The notes under the pieces were generated by a model. That model saw nothing but the letters and a program-made list of their open reading frames with translations. It did not search any database and was not told where the DNA came from. Shown here piece by piece: positions 23,920 to 35,335 of a stretch of DNA of 64,000 bases (position 1 is the stretch's first letter; each line of letters begins with the position of its first letter). The stretch is taken from positions 23,050,876 to 23,114,875 of the forward strand of contig CM060847.1 in the NCBI GenBank assembly GCA_030737835.1. Reading direction: 5' to 3'. The translations under genes were made by a program, and so were the position numbers. Source of the DNA: Acorus gramineus (taxonomy: Eukaryota; Streptophyta; Magnoliopsida; Acorales; Acoraceae).

Positions 23920-24770
23920 TATTTATAGAAAAACTTTTAGAAGCTCTGGCCTATAAACAAGGTCCTCTGGATTCACAGTCCATCCTTTTCAAGAAACCGA
24001 ACGCTCCGGATGGATTAAAATGACAGTCGCTTTGGTCTGCACCCAAACAAACTTTATGAGAGCTGGAAAAACAAACAGCACATATCAACAAAGCAAGGTG
24101 CAATTTGCATACATGAGTAGCAGAAGGCACTAAAATTCAATTGAATGAGAAACCTCGTCATGTAAGTATTAAAACACACAATCTGAAAAGAAGAAAGAAA
24201 AAAAATTGTTTTTGAAGGAAGTTTCAATGTTCTTGGCAACCAGAAATTTCAACAAAGACAACATAATTGAACAAGTTCACCGCATACATCACAAAACCCA
24301 AAGGGAAAAAACAAAATTCAACCAGATTTTACGGCGTTCCGAAGATTTGGGAGAAATGCAGGTGCCCAAGTCTATTAAAAGAGAAGAAAGATTAATAATT
24401 CAACTCCGATTGAAGAACTCTTTTACAGAAACCCCAAACAAAACAACGAGAACACATCCATCACTGATTCAGACACATTTTCAACGCTCAATCGCAAAAT
24501 GCAGGTCCCAAATTGTTCATCCGACCCAATTTTTTTGTTTAAAAAAATCAAAAAAAGGAACTCTCGTGCAGAAACAACGCAACGAGAGCTCAAAAAAGCC
24601 CACCAAAAACCGTGAAACGAAAACCTTCGCTTCAACCATATGTCAGACGAAAAATGCAGGTCTTTAACACAACATCTCAACAGAAACCCCAAAATCCGCC
24701 AAAAAAAAAAAAAAAGAACCCCAACAAACCCTCTCGAAAAGCTTCAACTTTGCAGGACCTCCAAACCCTC

Positions 24771-24797
24771 ACACACACACAACACACACACACACAG
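24771..24797. repeat. (CA)n microsatellite in the AIR9 leader region
   Basis: Interrupted CA run; on the AIR9 strand it is a GT run inside the leader or leader intron. Confidence 0.9.
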
Positions 24798-24930
24798 AGT
24801 TAGACGTACAGGCCGAGTCGAAGAGATCTGGGAAAACCAGACGGGAACCACGAAGAAGCTCAAGTAAGCTCGGTTTTTCTTGCGATTGCCTCCTTCGCTT
24901 GTAGATCCGGCGAAGACTGCGAAGACTCTC

Positions 24931-24948
24931 TCAGTCGCAGAGACCCAT
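24931..24948 (-). other. Five-codon upstream ORF in the AIR9 leader
   Basis: ATG GGT CTC TGC GAC TGA, peptide MGLCD, directly after a telo-box in the inferred leader. If it lies in the mature mRNA it could lower re-initiation at the main start. Whether it is transcribed is not shown by the sequence. Confidence 0.5.
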
Positions 24949-25319
24949 GATTAGGGTTTTTGTCGGACACGGAGAGAGAGAGAGAGGGAGTCGGCAATGC
25001 AGTCGAAGAAAAGCTGGTGAAAGAGAGAGAAAGTGAAGCTTTTTTGGTGAGAGAGAGAGAGAGAGGACCCGCTTGAATTGTTTTCTCTTTTTTTTTCTGT
25101 TTTTTTGGGTAGTGGTGGGGGGGAGTGTGAACAATTACGGAAAGGACCCTTCACTTACTTTTTTTGGACTTCGGGTGTCAAAAACAGCTTCTGCCTTGTG
25201 ATTTGGAGGGGCTTCGTCGTCTGGGGGTGTTGGTGATGTGATTGGTACACGTGTAATAAAATAATGTGGATGGAGCCCTAATAAATTATACATATAATAT
25301 ATAATTTTTTTTTTTTGAT

Positions 25320-25925
25320 ATGATTGTCTTAGGGCTTAGACTATCTGTCATCCTTACTCAAATTTATATTTAAATTTTATTTAAAAATTGAATAAAAGCT
25401 TGATTTGATATGATTTGTCTCCAATCATCATTTTATATTTTACTCAAATTTTTTAAAAAATTTATATCTTCTTATAATTATTTCCTATTAACATTTTCAA
25501 AGTCCTTCCCCAAACATTTTTACTACTCAATTTTTCTTCATTTCAAAATATTTAAATTTAAAAACTATAATCATCCAATTTTTTGAAAAAGATAAAAATA
25601 TTTTTTTTATTTGAGTAAAAATAAGAAATTAAAAAACAAATATAAAGACTTAAAAAAGAATACCACTTTTTTTTGGGGGAGGGGGGAGGCATCTGATATA
25701 ATTCAATTAAAGGTAGATTTGAAGAGAAAAAAATGTCACATTAGAAGAAAATGTAGAGATAAAGAAAAAAAATGAAGATTTGGGTCTCCCTTGATTTGGG
25801 TAAAGATACGAGTAAAAGCTTGATTTGATATGGGTATAGGTAAATAGTTAGAGAGGGTTTTAGGTGACTTTTACTCAAATTTAAATTGAAGTAAAGATTT
25901 AAGTATAGGATTGGAGATGCTCTTA
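25320..25925. mobile_element. MITE-like element
   Basis: Right end ggattggagatgctctta has the form common at the ends of small plant DNA elements. A ~19-bp block aaaagcttgatttgatatg is repeated at about 25394-25412 and 25814-25832, and the end-proximal sequences (tactcaaattta... and taaatttgagta read in reverse) are partly inverted. No TSD seen; non-coding. Confidence 0.4.
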
Positions 25926-26585
25926 CACACGTATTCGTTTACCGTCCCTCTTACCTTCCAGAATCTAGAATAAGAGGTAATCTTTTTTACAGTTTAAAAT
26001 ACAGTTTTATATATTAGTCATCCAGTGAGTTTTCTATATCTTTATATTAGGTCTGTCAGGAGGTCATGTCTGGATCGAAACGTGGTGGAGCCGATCAGTT
26101 TTGATTGTCGGATTCATATCGGGCCTTGATCGAGTACTTTACGTGGTGTAAATAGAAATACCATGTATATGCCTAAATCCATTGACAGCCCTAGGTCGGA
26201 CCACTTAAAACAAATTAACACAAACATATAAAAACCAAAACTACCTTTTAAAGTCTTACAAGTTATAACAACACTCAAAATAAGTCATGCAACAAACCAA
26301 TCAAATTATACAAATTCAAGAGTTAATAGTCTAAAACACTGAAATAAGTTAATCAAAGTTACACAAGTACATTGTATTAAAGTTTATTACATACTAAACA
26401 ACCAAGTTTTTGCAAGTATGAGTTTATATATAAAACAATCAGGTCTCTAATCCATTGGATCGGGTCGTGGTGGACCCGAACCAACCCGATTTTATGTTCC
26501 AGTTCTCCGGGTCAAATAAATTACACGTGCAATCGGGTGCAGATCGAATTGAGTCCAGGTCTGAACCTGACCCGTTGACAAACCT

Positions 26586-26745
26586 ACTTTAGATGAGATA
26601 TATATCTCAATAATTTTACATTTACTAAAATTAAATTCATTTAATTCAAAATGAAACGATCATCTTTTTATTTAAATATATACCTCACTAAATGATGTTT
26701 ACTATTTTTAAAAAATTAAAACTTGTGAGAATTATCCAAGGCTGT
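26586..26745. repeat. Dispersed AT-rich repeat, copy a
   Basis: Shares an ordered set of motifs with 48477-48595 and 48712-48850: tttactaaaa, ttcat/ttcaattc-aa, (t)gatgtttactatttttaaaaa, then attaaaacttgtgag. The block at 25985-26020 (acagtttaaaatacagttttatatat) also has a counterpart at 48408-48436. Non-coding. Confidence 0.6.
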
Positions 26746-26914
26746 CGACGTGACTATCCCTACCATTTTCCTTCTAAAATACGTCCAATGTGATATAAAC
26801 ACACAGGGTAACTTTTTAGTGAGATTAGTTAAAGTGAACATATGATTTTTTTCTTTTCTTATAAAGTGGTTTATACAATTCTTTAAAATATATTTTTTAT
26901 AATTATATATATAT

Positions 26915-27035
26915 ATATAGAAGTAATTATTTGAATTTTTTTATAGATAAATGCTGAGATTCGAACTCATCATAATTATTTGATATTAATGAAAAATATA
27001 ATTTTTATTTTCACGCATACCACTTAGATATGTTA
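26915..27035 (-). mobile_element. Possible degenerate tRNA-derived SINE
   Basis: On the minus strand there is an A-box-like TCTAAGTGG (27020-27028 region) and, about 60 nt later, a B-box-like GAGTTCGAATCTC (26956-26968), then an A-rich tail. Spacing suits a pol III promoter. Degenerate. Confidence 0.4.
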
Positions 27036-28174
27036 ATAAAAAAATCTATATATAAATGTCTCGTCTTCTAAAATTAGAATGACTTATCCCAAGATCTTAT
27101 ATCCCAGCCATTAATTTGAAGGTGGATTCTTTATTCTATTATGGGAATACCTGGATCCCATTTGTTCAGTAAACGATGATTAATGAGATGAAAATATAAT
27201 ACCACTACTAGACTGACCATATCTAAAAAATTCATGTGTGGATTCTTTGAGATTTTTATTATTGACATTCCTTGTGCCCCAGATAGTAACGTTATAAAAA
27301 TAAAATTTTATTTAATGACACCCACTAAACATTTTAGTTAATGTGGATTGTAGTTCGTACTTAAGTTCTTATAACATTTTAAAAAAATTTAAAATAAAAT
27401 GATATCCCATGTTAAGTATTATTAATACGAGTATAATGTAACTAGTTAGAGAATATAATCTCATTTTGATCTAAATTAAATATAGATACATATCATACAC
27501 ACACACACACATGATCGTTTTGTTTAGTCCATAAAGCTAACAATTTTATTAAATACATTTATTGTATTGGTAGTATTTAGAGAACTTTTATTAATGTAGG
27601 AAAATACTCTAAGCTGTCAATTACGTTTTTTAAAGTTTTTTTCTGTCCAAATATTATCACAGTGTGCATTTTTGTCCAAAATACATTTTTGCATAATTGT
27701 ACATTGTTAAGCAACATGCCTCTGTCTCATTGTCAATCTCGTACATTGTTATGCATCTTTGTATGTTAATAAATTGAACATCAAAAACCTTCTGAAATGT
27801 TTATATACTGTATGTTATTATGTAATTTGTATATTGTTATAAATTTGTGTACATGGTTAATTTTTTTGTAAATTTTTTTAAATTTTTTTTAAAATAATTG
27901 TATATCAATTATGTGATGCATATCTTTGAGGTTTTCTTTTTTAATATTTCAAACAATTTTATTTTAATCTCCCTTTAAAAAATCATTGGGTCTGCCACTG
28001 AACGAGAACAACGGCTTAATATTCTAATTTAACAAGTAATTTCAGAACAATTTTTTTTAGTATGAAGGTACGTGTCTCCTGAGATATTACAAAAATGAAG
28101 TGACATTACAAAATGGATTTAAGGACATAACATTGAGTTCATTTTGCAACAGCATTTATAGTTGTTACATCACT
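27036..28174. other. Intergenic AT-rich sequence
   Basis: No coding sequence, LTR or inverted repeat recognised. A short (CA)n tract lies at about 27496-27510. Confidence 0.6.
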
Positions 28175-28189
28175 AATTCATCATATATA

Positions 28190-28745
28190 GAACACCGAAG
28201 TCCATAGAACACCTGATGCTTGTCTGCCCAACCTCGGTCAGATTGTGGGACAGACTCGGGTCGGCTGCAGATGTTAGATGCCACTGTCATAACCCGAAGG
28301 AGTTATGGGAGATCATGGCTGCTCACCTCCCTCTTGGGGACAAGTGTATCCAGAATGGCTTTCGCCACATGATCATTCCAGCAGGAATGTGGACCATTTG
28401 GCGCGCGAGGAACGACCTCATCTTCAAAGGTCAGCCGGTCTATCAGGAGAACCTCTGGATTGATGTCTTTTGGCTGCTGAAGGACTGGGCCAGCATCATG
28501 CTTGGTGCGAGGCTGTCGTGGAAGCCCGGGGAGAAATTTAGTCTCTTGGCATGACGCGAACGATATGGCCCCGAAGTGGTGGGTGTTTTGGCGCTCGAGG
28601 CACAACTCGTGTTTTGGGAAAGTTTCTTCTTCCCCGCCAATTCCCTCACACGTAGTTTAAGCTTATGCATTTCCTCTAATCTCTCCCTAAGTTGGCCTAT
28701 TTGTAATTCGTGTTATCGATTATGAATGAACTACCATTTTTTAAA
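28190..28745 (+). mobile_element. 5'-truncated L1 LINE with probable TSD
   Basis: About 115 codons are open (28216-28554): LVCPTSVRLW, IIPAGMWTIWRARNDLIFKG and VYQENLWIDVFWLLKDW, the C-terminal end of L1 ORF2 after the zinc finger. A 3' region follows with GATTATGAATGAACTACC before an A/T-rich tail. Flanks aattcatcatatata (28175-28189) and aattcactatatata (28746-28760) match except for a swapped pair, a likely target-site duplication. Confidence 0.75.
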
Positions 28746-28760
28746 AATTCACTATATATA

Positions 28761-29409
28761 ATCGGATTAATTCAGTATATATTCAACTATCTCCATTTTT
28801 TTTCTCTGAAAAACACAAAAAAAACATGTATTCAATTCATCAAAAATTATAATTTTATTTTATAAAAATTGCATTTCAGTAAACAAAGTATATATTTTAA
28901 AAAATCAAAATTTATGCGATTGCAAAGGGAGGCAGACATATAATTTTTCCTTAAAAAATATTACAAATTAACAAGTAATGGAAATTCAAAATTTATTATA
29001 AAATTTAAAAACTTATAAAAAGAATAATATTAAAAACAATCCGTAAGACAACTCCGCAGTCCGCATATTTTTAAAAGAATAGACTTATCTTTAAAAAATA
29101 CAAAGAAATAAATATATATACACTCTGTCTAAAAAGATATATACATTGATAGATGACTATAAAAATATATAAATTATTTACGAGACTGTTCTCGCAGACT
29201 GCGTGTAAAATTTATTATAAAATTAAAAACCTAAAAAAATTAAAGATAGTCCATAAGACGATCCGCGTACAACCTTGTGTATGTTTTAATTAAATAGACT
29301 TATCTTTTACAAATGTAATTTTTTTTAAAATAAAATACAGCCCTATCTAAAAAATATATATATTTTAATAAATGACTATGAAGATATATGAATTATTTAT
29401 TAAACTGTT
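28761..29409. other. Intergenic AT-rich sequence
   Basis: Contains two loosely similar blocks (29041-29160 and 29220-29400, each with agt-c-gtaagac and a 'taaatgactat-a-gatatat' stretch), suggesting an old local duplication. No gene. Confidence 0.45.
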
Positions 29410-30439
29410 CAGGGTTATTTGTTCAGAGGAATAGGGGTGGAATAGGGGAGAATAAGGTAAAAAAGGTGTTTGGGTAGAGGGAATAAGGGGTATAACTATG
29501 CGGAATTAGGAGAGTATAAGCTGATATTTGTATTCTAAGTCCACCCATGGAATTGTGTTATTCCTCCACTGGAATAAAATGACCCACCTATCAAGTCACA
29601 TGTCATCACATCAAATCATCTGTCACCACCTCTTATACATCAAGGGAGCCTACATGTTAAATCAATTTTTTACACCTTATTCTTCATCAACCAAACACTT
29701 TAACATTTTCAATGAGAATAACTGAAAATATAACCAAACACAAAATCTCTTATTCCATTGATAAAGTCAATAATTCTTGAAATAGGTATAAACTTTAAAA
29801 TAATTTATGTCTCTGTTCAAACGGGCTGTACATACTCTGTGTCGTAATGTTTTATAAAAAAACAGTCCAGACTTTTGGTTGCATGGGGTCCAGCAAGAAG
29901 AGCTCGCGGAACATGAATTCAAAGAACAACGCTGACACTCGTTTCGATATATATGCATATCCTGAAAATCTGGTCCATTTAATGCATCTCTACATTTAAA
30001 CTATTATATCCATTTCATAGATAGAAGACATTATTATTATATACAACTACATTGTCTCGAATTACAATGGCCGCAATTGAAAATCTCACTTATTACACGT
30101 GTACTCAAATGGGAGAGTGAGGGAGAATTAAGTGCTGACAGAGGACCTGAGTCATTCCATGATTTATACATGTTCTAGAAATATATAACTTAAAAAATTG
30201 ATTTAACATATAAGACCTATTGATATATAATATGTGATGACATTTGTTTTAATACGTGAGTCATTTTATACTAATTGAGAAATAACATAATTTTAATGGG
30301 GTTTGGAATGCAAATATTAGTTTATTCTCACATAATTCTACATAGCTATATTCACTTATTCTTTCTACCCAGACACTTTTTTTTTATTCTCCTCTATTCT
30401 AACTAAATCCTTCCTTATTCCTCTATCCAAACGCCCCTG
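29410..30439. mobile_element. Non-autonomous DNA transposon with long terminal inverted repeats
   Basis: The left end CAGGGTTATTTGTTCAGAGG and the reverse complement of the right end CAGGGGCGTTTGGATAGAGG match. The similarity continues for about 80 bp (GAGAATAA, GGGTAGA-GAATAAG in both). CAGGG ends and GTTTGG are usual in hAT-like plant MITEs. No transposase ORF and no clear 8-bp TSD. Confidence 0.65.
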
Positions 30440-30930
30440 AGAGGTCTATCACACATTCAATGTTTCATTTATTTATTTTTATTCATAAACTGTTCAATTT
30501 ATTTAAGTGGTTATTTGATTTATAGATTATTCGGTTGAATTCAAAGTGTTTCAATTTGATCGGAGAGTAATATAGCTTGGTTTTAAGTTTTTTTTAGTTT
30601 GATTTATGTGTTGTCTACCCCAATTCATACATAATTTAACGTTGGTCAATTCTATTTATACATGACACACTATAATCCTCTCTTATTTCATTGACACATA
30701 TATAGCATATGAGTATTCACATGTCAGCCCCTATTAGAGATTTGATATCTAAATAAAGCTTGTGTATCCACCGTAGAGTATCACATAAATGGAACGAATA
30801 CATAACAAAAAACATGAATACAATAGAGGGTCCTCATTCTAGCGTGTATCATTTTTCCATTTCCCCCCTTTCGTATTCAGACCAGTTTTGTAACACTTTA
30901 CTTTGTTATAAAATTGGCCTAACTATTCTC

Positions 30931-31642
30931 AGGGCGTGTTTGTGCCATAGGAAAATTGAGGAAGAGTAAAAACCTTTTATTTGACCACATAAAAACCAGT
31001 TGTTTGTGTCAAACAAAAAGTGAAATTTTTTTTTTTGTCACTGTCTCTTTGTTATTATTATCTTATTAGAAAAGGAGGAAATTTTTTTTCCTCACCCTAG
31101 AGAAGGGAAAGTGAAAGAAAGTGAGTTGTTTTTTTTTTTTTGAATATTAAATGTTTGGTGATATTGAATATTTTTGTTTGTTCTTATTTTTTATTTTATA
31201 ATAAAATAATAAAAGTATTTATTTAAAAAATACTATTTATTGTATGACTTGTCCTTGTTGATTATCTTTCAAAATTTTATTTATTTAAAAATATTTGATT
31301 GATAAGTTAAGTTGTTTTTATATTATATTTAAATTAATTAGCATACAAACATGAAAAATATATTTTTTTGTCATTTTTCATCACTTTCTCTGATAACATG
31401 AAAAATATATTTCATTTTAATTATTTTCATCATAAGAAAAAAAAAACAGTTTTTATTTTCCGTCATTTTCCATCACAAGCACAAACAATAGTTTTTATTT
31501 TCTATCACTTTTCTTAACAGGCACAAACAATATATAAGTTGGTCAAAAAGAAAATAATTTCTTTTTCATCACTTTCCCTTTTACCCATATTTTTTTACTT
31601 TCCTTCATTTTCTCTTTGAGATTGTGTGCACAAATACACCCT
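30931..31642. mobile_element. Non-autonomous inverted-repeat element
   Basis: The left end AGGGCGTGTTTGTGCCATAGG mirrors the right end, whose reverse complement is AGGGTGTATTTGTGCACACA. Both are followed inward by an A/G-rich GAGGAAGAGTAAAAA-like stretch. The interior is repetitive (ttttcatcactttc blocks) and non-coding. TSD not evident. Confidence 0.6.
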
Positions 31643-32121
31643 CAAAAAAAAAAATACATGGTTAAGGATTATCCATGAATTATTTGTTAATTATAAAATA
31701 ATTATCATTAGAGCATCTCCGGTGGGTCTGTAATTTTGTGATCCAATAAAATAAGAAATATTTTTTTAGCACAATTTGAATTAATACCCTGATTCATCGT
31801 CTCTATTTTATTTTAAAATAATGATTTCTCATAAAACTTATTTTAAACATCTCTTTCATTTTTTTTTATATAAAAGAATAACAAACCACTAATAGATGTA
31901 AGTATATATCAACTATATCAAATCAATATTAATGAAAAATACATAATACAAATTCTTTTAAAAAATAACTAAAAAATTCATTTCTCACGAGATTTCAAAT
32001 TTGAGATGGAAATAAAGTTTTCAAAATACACTTATGCAAATACTCGGAGAAAGGAGGGGATCCAGTCGATACCATCAAATATTGTCATGTTACACTTTTA
32101 CATTGTAATAGTTACGAGGGC

Positions 32122-33067
32122 ATGGGAATGGGGGACAAGCACTGGCCAACTCTGAATGCAAGGGCGACCCAGTTGTGTCGTGGCCTATTCGCGGACCAAG
32201 CAGAGGTGGTCAATGCGTTTGCCTGGACGTTGGGAGATGGCCGGTCAATACATTTCTGGCTAGACCGTTGGGCTGGGGAGGCTCGATTGAGTGACCTTGT
32301 GCCGGACATATTCAGACTAGCGACAAAGAAAGACAGGTCAGTGCATGAGTTCTTCCACGCGGACTCCGAAAGTTGGCAGATAGAGCAAGGCAGAAATAGA
32401 GCAATATGCGGTTCTTATGGACCGGATCGAGTCACTAAGTGTACAAGAAGGAGGTTCAGATCAGATGCAGTGGCAACCACATTCGTCAGGGATCTTCTCG
32501 GTCAAGAACGCGTACACATGGTGGAGAAGACCTCCGATCGGCAACCCACCAATTAGTCCTCGATACACTCAGATATGGCGACCGAAAGTACCTTTAAAAA
32601 TCAAGGTTTTTATGTGGTTCTTATCCCTCGAATGTTTGGTGACAAGGGCATACCGAGCAAGGTGGGCGCCTAACGAGTCCACGGTGTGTCCCCTTTGCGC
32701 AGATCAGATGGAAACGGTTCTACACTTATTTTGCACGTGCCCAGTGTCAAGGGAGTTCTGGGAGGCAGTGGGGGTGCAAACCGGGGCTTGGACTTCCTTC
32801 CTGTCGTTAGAAGACTTGTGGGCGACGGGAGCCGACATGAGGAGCCTGACGGACAGCAGGTTGGGCAACACCATTGCGCAGTCCATCATCCCGGCTGGGA
32901 CATGGACAATCTGGCGCACACGGAATGAGGTCATATTCCGAGGCGCGAGGATTTACAAAGAGAATATGTGGGATATGTTCCGAGGATGCATACAAGATTG
33001 GGGACGGTTCATAGCCAAGGTGGAGGAGGTGTCATTCAGAGACGGGAGGATACGCGTTACGGGATAG
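32122..33067 (+). pseudogene. L1 ORF2 C-terminal fragment (frameshifted)
   Basis: First frame: DKHWPTLNARATQLCRG and WLDRWAGEARL. Second frame from about 32405: IWRPKVPLKIKVFMWF, then the zf-RVT finger CPLCADQMETVLHLFCTCPVSREFW, then IIPAGTWTIWRTRNEVIFRG, ending RIRVTG at the stop. The finger keeps its Cys and His residues. Reverse transcriptase and endonuclease are missing, so it has no activity. Confidence 0.82.
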
Positions 33068-33090
33068 TCACAGGGCACCACCCCCACGGG

Positions 33091-33111
33091 GGTTAGATGA
33101 CTCTTCTAACC
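33091..33111 (+). other. Hairpin in the L1 3' region (copy 2)
   Basis: Arms GGTTAGA and TCTAACC form a perfect 7-bp stem around TGACTCT. Compared with copy 1 the stem gained a T in one arm and the matching A in the other. Confidence 0.6.
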
Positions 33112-33397
33112 GCTGGGGCCGATGGTGTTTCATCTAGTTTTTCCTTTCTTTGTTACCTTGGATTTGCATTCTACTCTCCCTCCGTTCGGAGTTTGTACTT
33201 CGAAATCAGAAATGAAATCGGATAGCAAACATCTACCTTTTATTAAAAAAAAGAGTTATTTTCAGTTTATGTCATGTATAAAAATATCAGTCATTTACCA
33301 TTTGTGTAATTTTATTTATTAGGAATCAAAAGCTATAAAAATATTTTATAGCTGAATGATTAATAAAAAAAACATAAGTCAACTTTAATGTCATTTC

Positions 33398-33907
33398 TGT
33401 TGGGAAGGCCATCGCAGAAGTCAACAACAAACACGAGATCGAACACATGAACAAAACACCACATTACACGAAGAACACAAGCGGCGTAGGCTTACATCCA
33501 CTAGGCAAAAAACAGATAATCCACTTTGATAGTTGAGATACATTAAGAGACTCACAAACTCTCTCATGGAGTTACCCTCTCTTAGAACCTGTCAACCTTC
33601 CCTTAGGATCTCTACATTGTATAATGTCTGCCTAATCTTGCCATAAAACCCTAGAAGATATTTATAGAGATAAATAACTTGCTCCTCAAGTAATCTCCCA
33701 ATTAACAAACAAATATTGTTTCCATTAATTAGGAGATATTCACTCTCCTAATTAACAAACAAATATTGTTTCCTATTTTAGGAGATTCACTTTAAATATT
33801 AATTAAGATCAAATCTTAAATAATATTCTAATTCTCACGTGTCCAACCTCATATGGTTTCATCATTGCATCTGATGTGATACACTAGATCGAGACATAAT
33901 CCCAACA
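33398..33907 (-). repeat. 3' LTR of the non-coding LTR element
   Basis: 510 bp, TGTTGGGA...CCCAACA. Lacks a ~23-bp segment present in the other LTR. Confidence 0.85.
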
Positions 33908-34797
33908 ATCTCCATTTTGGCTTGTATCTGGTAAGCTCGGACTTCCTCGAAACCTTTAGAAGATTTTCGTTGATGTCTCCACCTTGCTCCATGTCGTCCT
34001 TGAAGCACGACGGCGCGAGCAACCGTGCACCTCCACCTGCAATCAAGTGGTCTTCGACTTCCTTGAGCTTAATCAGCCTTCAAGTCGCTATCACGAGTCT
34101 CTTTGTGCACTAGACCGGCTCCGCATAACTCCACCTTAAATGGATTTTAAGAACTTCTTTCTCCGGACGTCTGCACCGCCCAATTTTGTTGGATCCATAA
34201 GCCTGCACTCGCCTTATCATGGATCAACCCCTGAGTTGGACTCAGTAATCGCGCATCCTCAAGTCTATGCCATGACATGATTTCACGTGCATCTATTCCA
34301 CGCTCCTCGTGGTTCTTCGAAGAAGATCTGGATCTTACCTCCACCTTCAACATGCCACACACGCGCTCACGACATGGGGCAGCTCCTCCCATACCCGGTT
34401 CAGAACGCCTTAGACCGTGTTGCACTGTTTCATCTTCTTCTGTACGAACTCCGCACCCATGCTTCACGTGATTTGCCAACATGCCTCCACATGTCACTGC
34501 AAACTTTGTACTCCGAGCGTCTCTGCACGTTCGTGTCTCTTGATGGACCTTGGACCCGCAACAAATTGGTATCACCATTGCACACCCGAATAGATATGCC
34601 TCTTCCACCACCGAGAGCTCCATGCAACCTTGCATGATTATTTCTTCTCCTTCGCATGAAACCATGTACGAGACACCGTTGTTGGAGTTTCCAACAATAC
34701 ATCCGTCGATGGTATGGATTCATCGATCCGTGTCACTATTGATCATCGTTATTCAAATCTCATCCTCCTAGGTCAGAACCTAGAGCTATGATATCAC
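33908..34797 (-). other. Interior of the non-coding LTR element
   Basis: 890 bp, relatively GC-rich. The longest open frame (172 codons, minus, 34147-34665) shows no gag, protease, integrase or RT motif and is read as chance. PBS-like sequence at about 34776-34796 and PPT-like sequence at about 33908-33920. Confidence 0.7.
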
Positions 34798-35330
34798 TGT
34801 TGGGAAGGCCATCACGGAAGCCAACAATAAACACGAGATCGAACACAAGAACAAAATACCACACCACACGAAGAACACAAGATATACGTTGTTCAGCTTA
34901 GGCTTACATCCACGGGGCAGAAAAACATTAAAAGACTCATAATTGATAGTCCACTTTGATAGTTGAGATACATTAAAAGACTCACAAACTCTCTCATGGA
35001 CTTACCCTCTCTTAGAACCTTTCAACATTCCCTCAGGATCTCTACATTGTATACCTAGTCTTACCATAAAATTCTAGAAGATATTTATAGAGATAAATAA
35101 TTTTCTCTCCAAATAATCCCCCGATTAGTAAACAAATATTGTTCCCATTAATTAGGAGATATTTACGCTCCTAATTAACAAACAAATAATGTTTCATGAT
35201 TTAGGAGATTCACTTTAAATATTATTTAAGATCAAATCTTAAATAATATTTTACTCGTTAGGTGTCCAACCTAATATGATTTTATTATGGTTAACCGATG
35301 TGTACACTGAACCAAGATATAATCTCAACA
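34798..35330 (-). repeat. 5' LTR of the non-coding LTR element
   Basis: 533 bp, collinear with the other LTR. Its minus-strand 3' border touches the PBS-like sequence, which sets the element's direction. Confidence 0.85.
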
Positions 35331-35335
35331 ATTTC

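Larger units (their letters stand above)
23920..25140 (-). promoter_or_regulatory. AIR9: AIR9 5' leader, probable 5'UTR intron and promoter-proximal region
   Basis: Read on the minus strand, an acceptor-like pyrimidine stretch ending in CAG (24040-24037) lies 117 nt before the start codon, suggesting a 5'UTR intron; its donor could not be fixed. The outer leader (about 24830-25080) has CT-rich tracts, a telo-box AAACCCTAA (plus ttagggttt at 24951-24959) and a five-codon uORF. No clear TATA box was seen. The transcription start is inferred near 25050-25140. Confidence 0.55.
32105..33252 (+). mobile_element. 5'-truncated L1 LINE
   Basis: Encodes the C-terminal part of L1 ORF2 in two frames with one frameshift near 32405 (see the pseudogene entry), then a 3' region with a hairpin at 33091-33111, the subterminal AAATGAAATCGGATAGC and an A-rich end at 33244-33252. 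It is clearly more GC-rich than the surrounding DNA. No TSD found. Confidence 0.82.
33398..35330 (-). mobile_element. Non-coding copia-type LTR element (LARD/TRIM-like) with intact TSD
   Basis: Two direct LTRs (33398-33907, 510 bp; 34798-35330, 533 bp) start TGTTGGGA and end CAACA. They flank an 890-bp interior without gag or pol. Exact 5-bp target duplication atttc (33393-33397 and 35331-35335). Read on the minus strand, a PBS-like TGATATCATAGC follows the 34798-35330 LTR and a purine-rich AAAATGGAGAT precedes the other LTR, so the element points to the minus strand. It must have moved with proteins from another copia element. Confidence 0.85.

Noticed and set aside
24206..24667. 153-codon plus-strand frame
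   Set aside because: Lys/Gln-rich chance frame in the AIR9 leader intron; no domain, and the gene reads from the other strand.
27900..28140. Possible end of another LINE
   Set aside because: Only A/T runs; no coding remnant, tail motif or TSD.
34147..34665. 172-codon minus frame inside the non-coding LTR element
   Set aside because: No gag or pol motif, and several competing frames overlap it; composition effect of the GC-rich interior.
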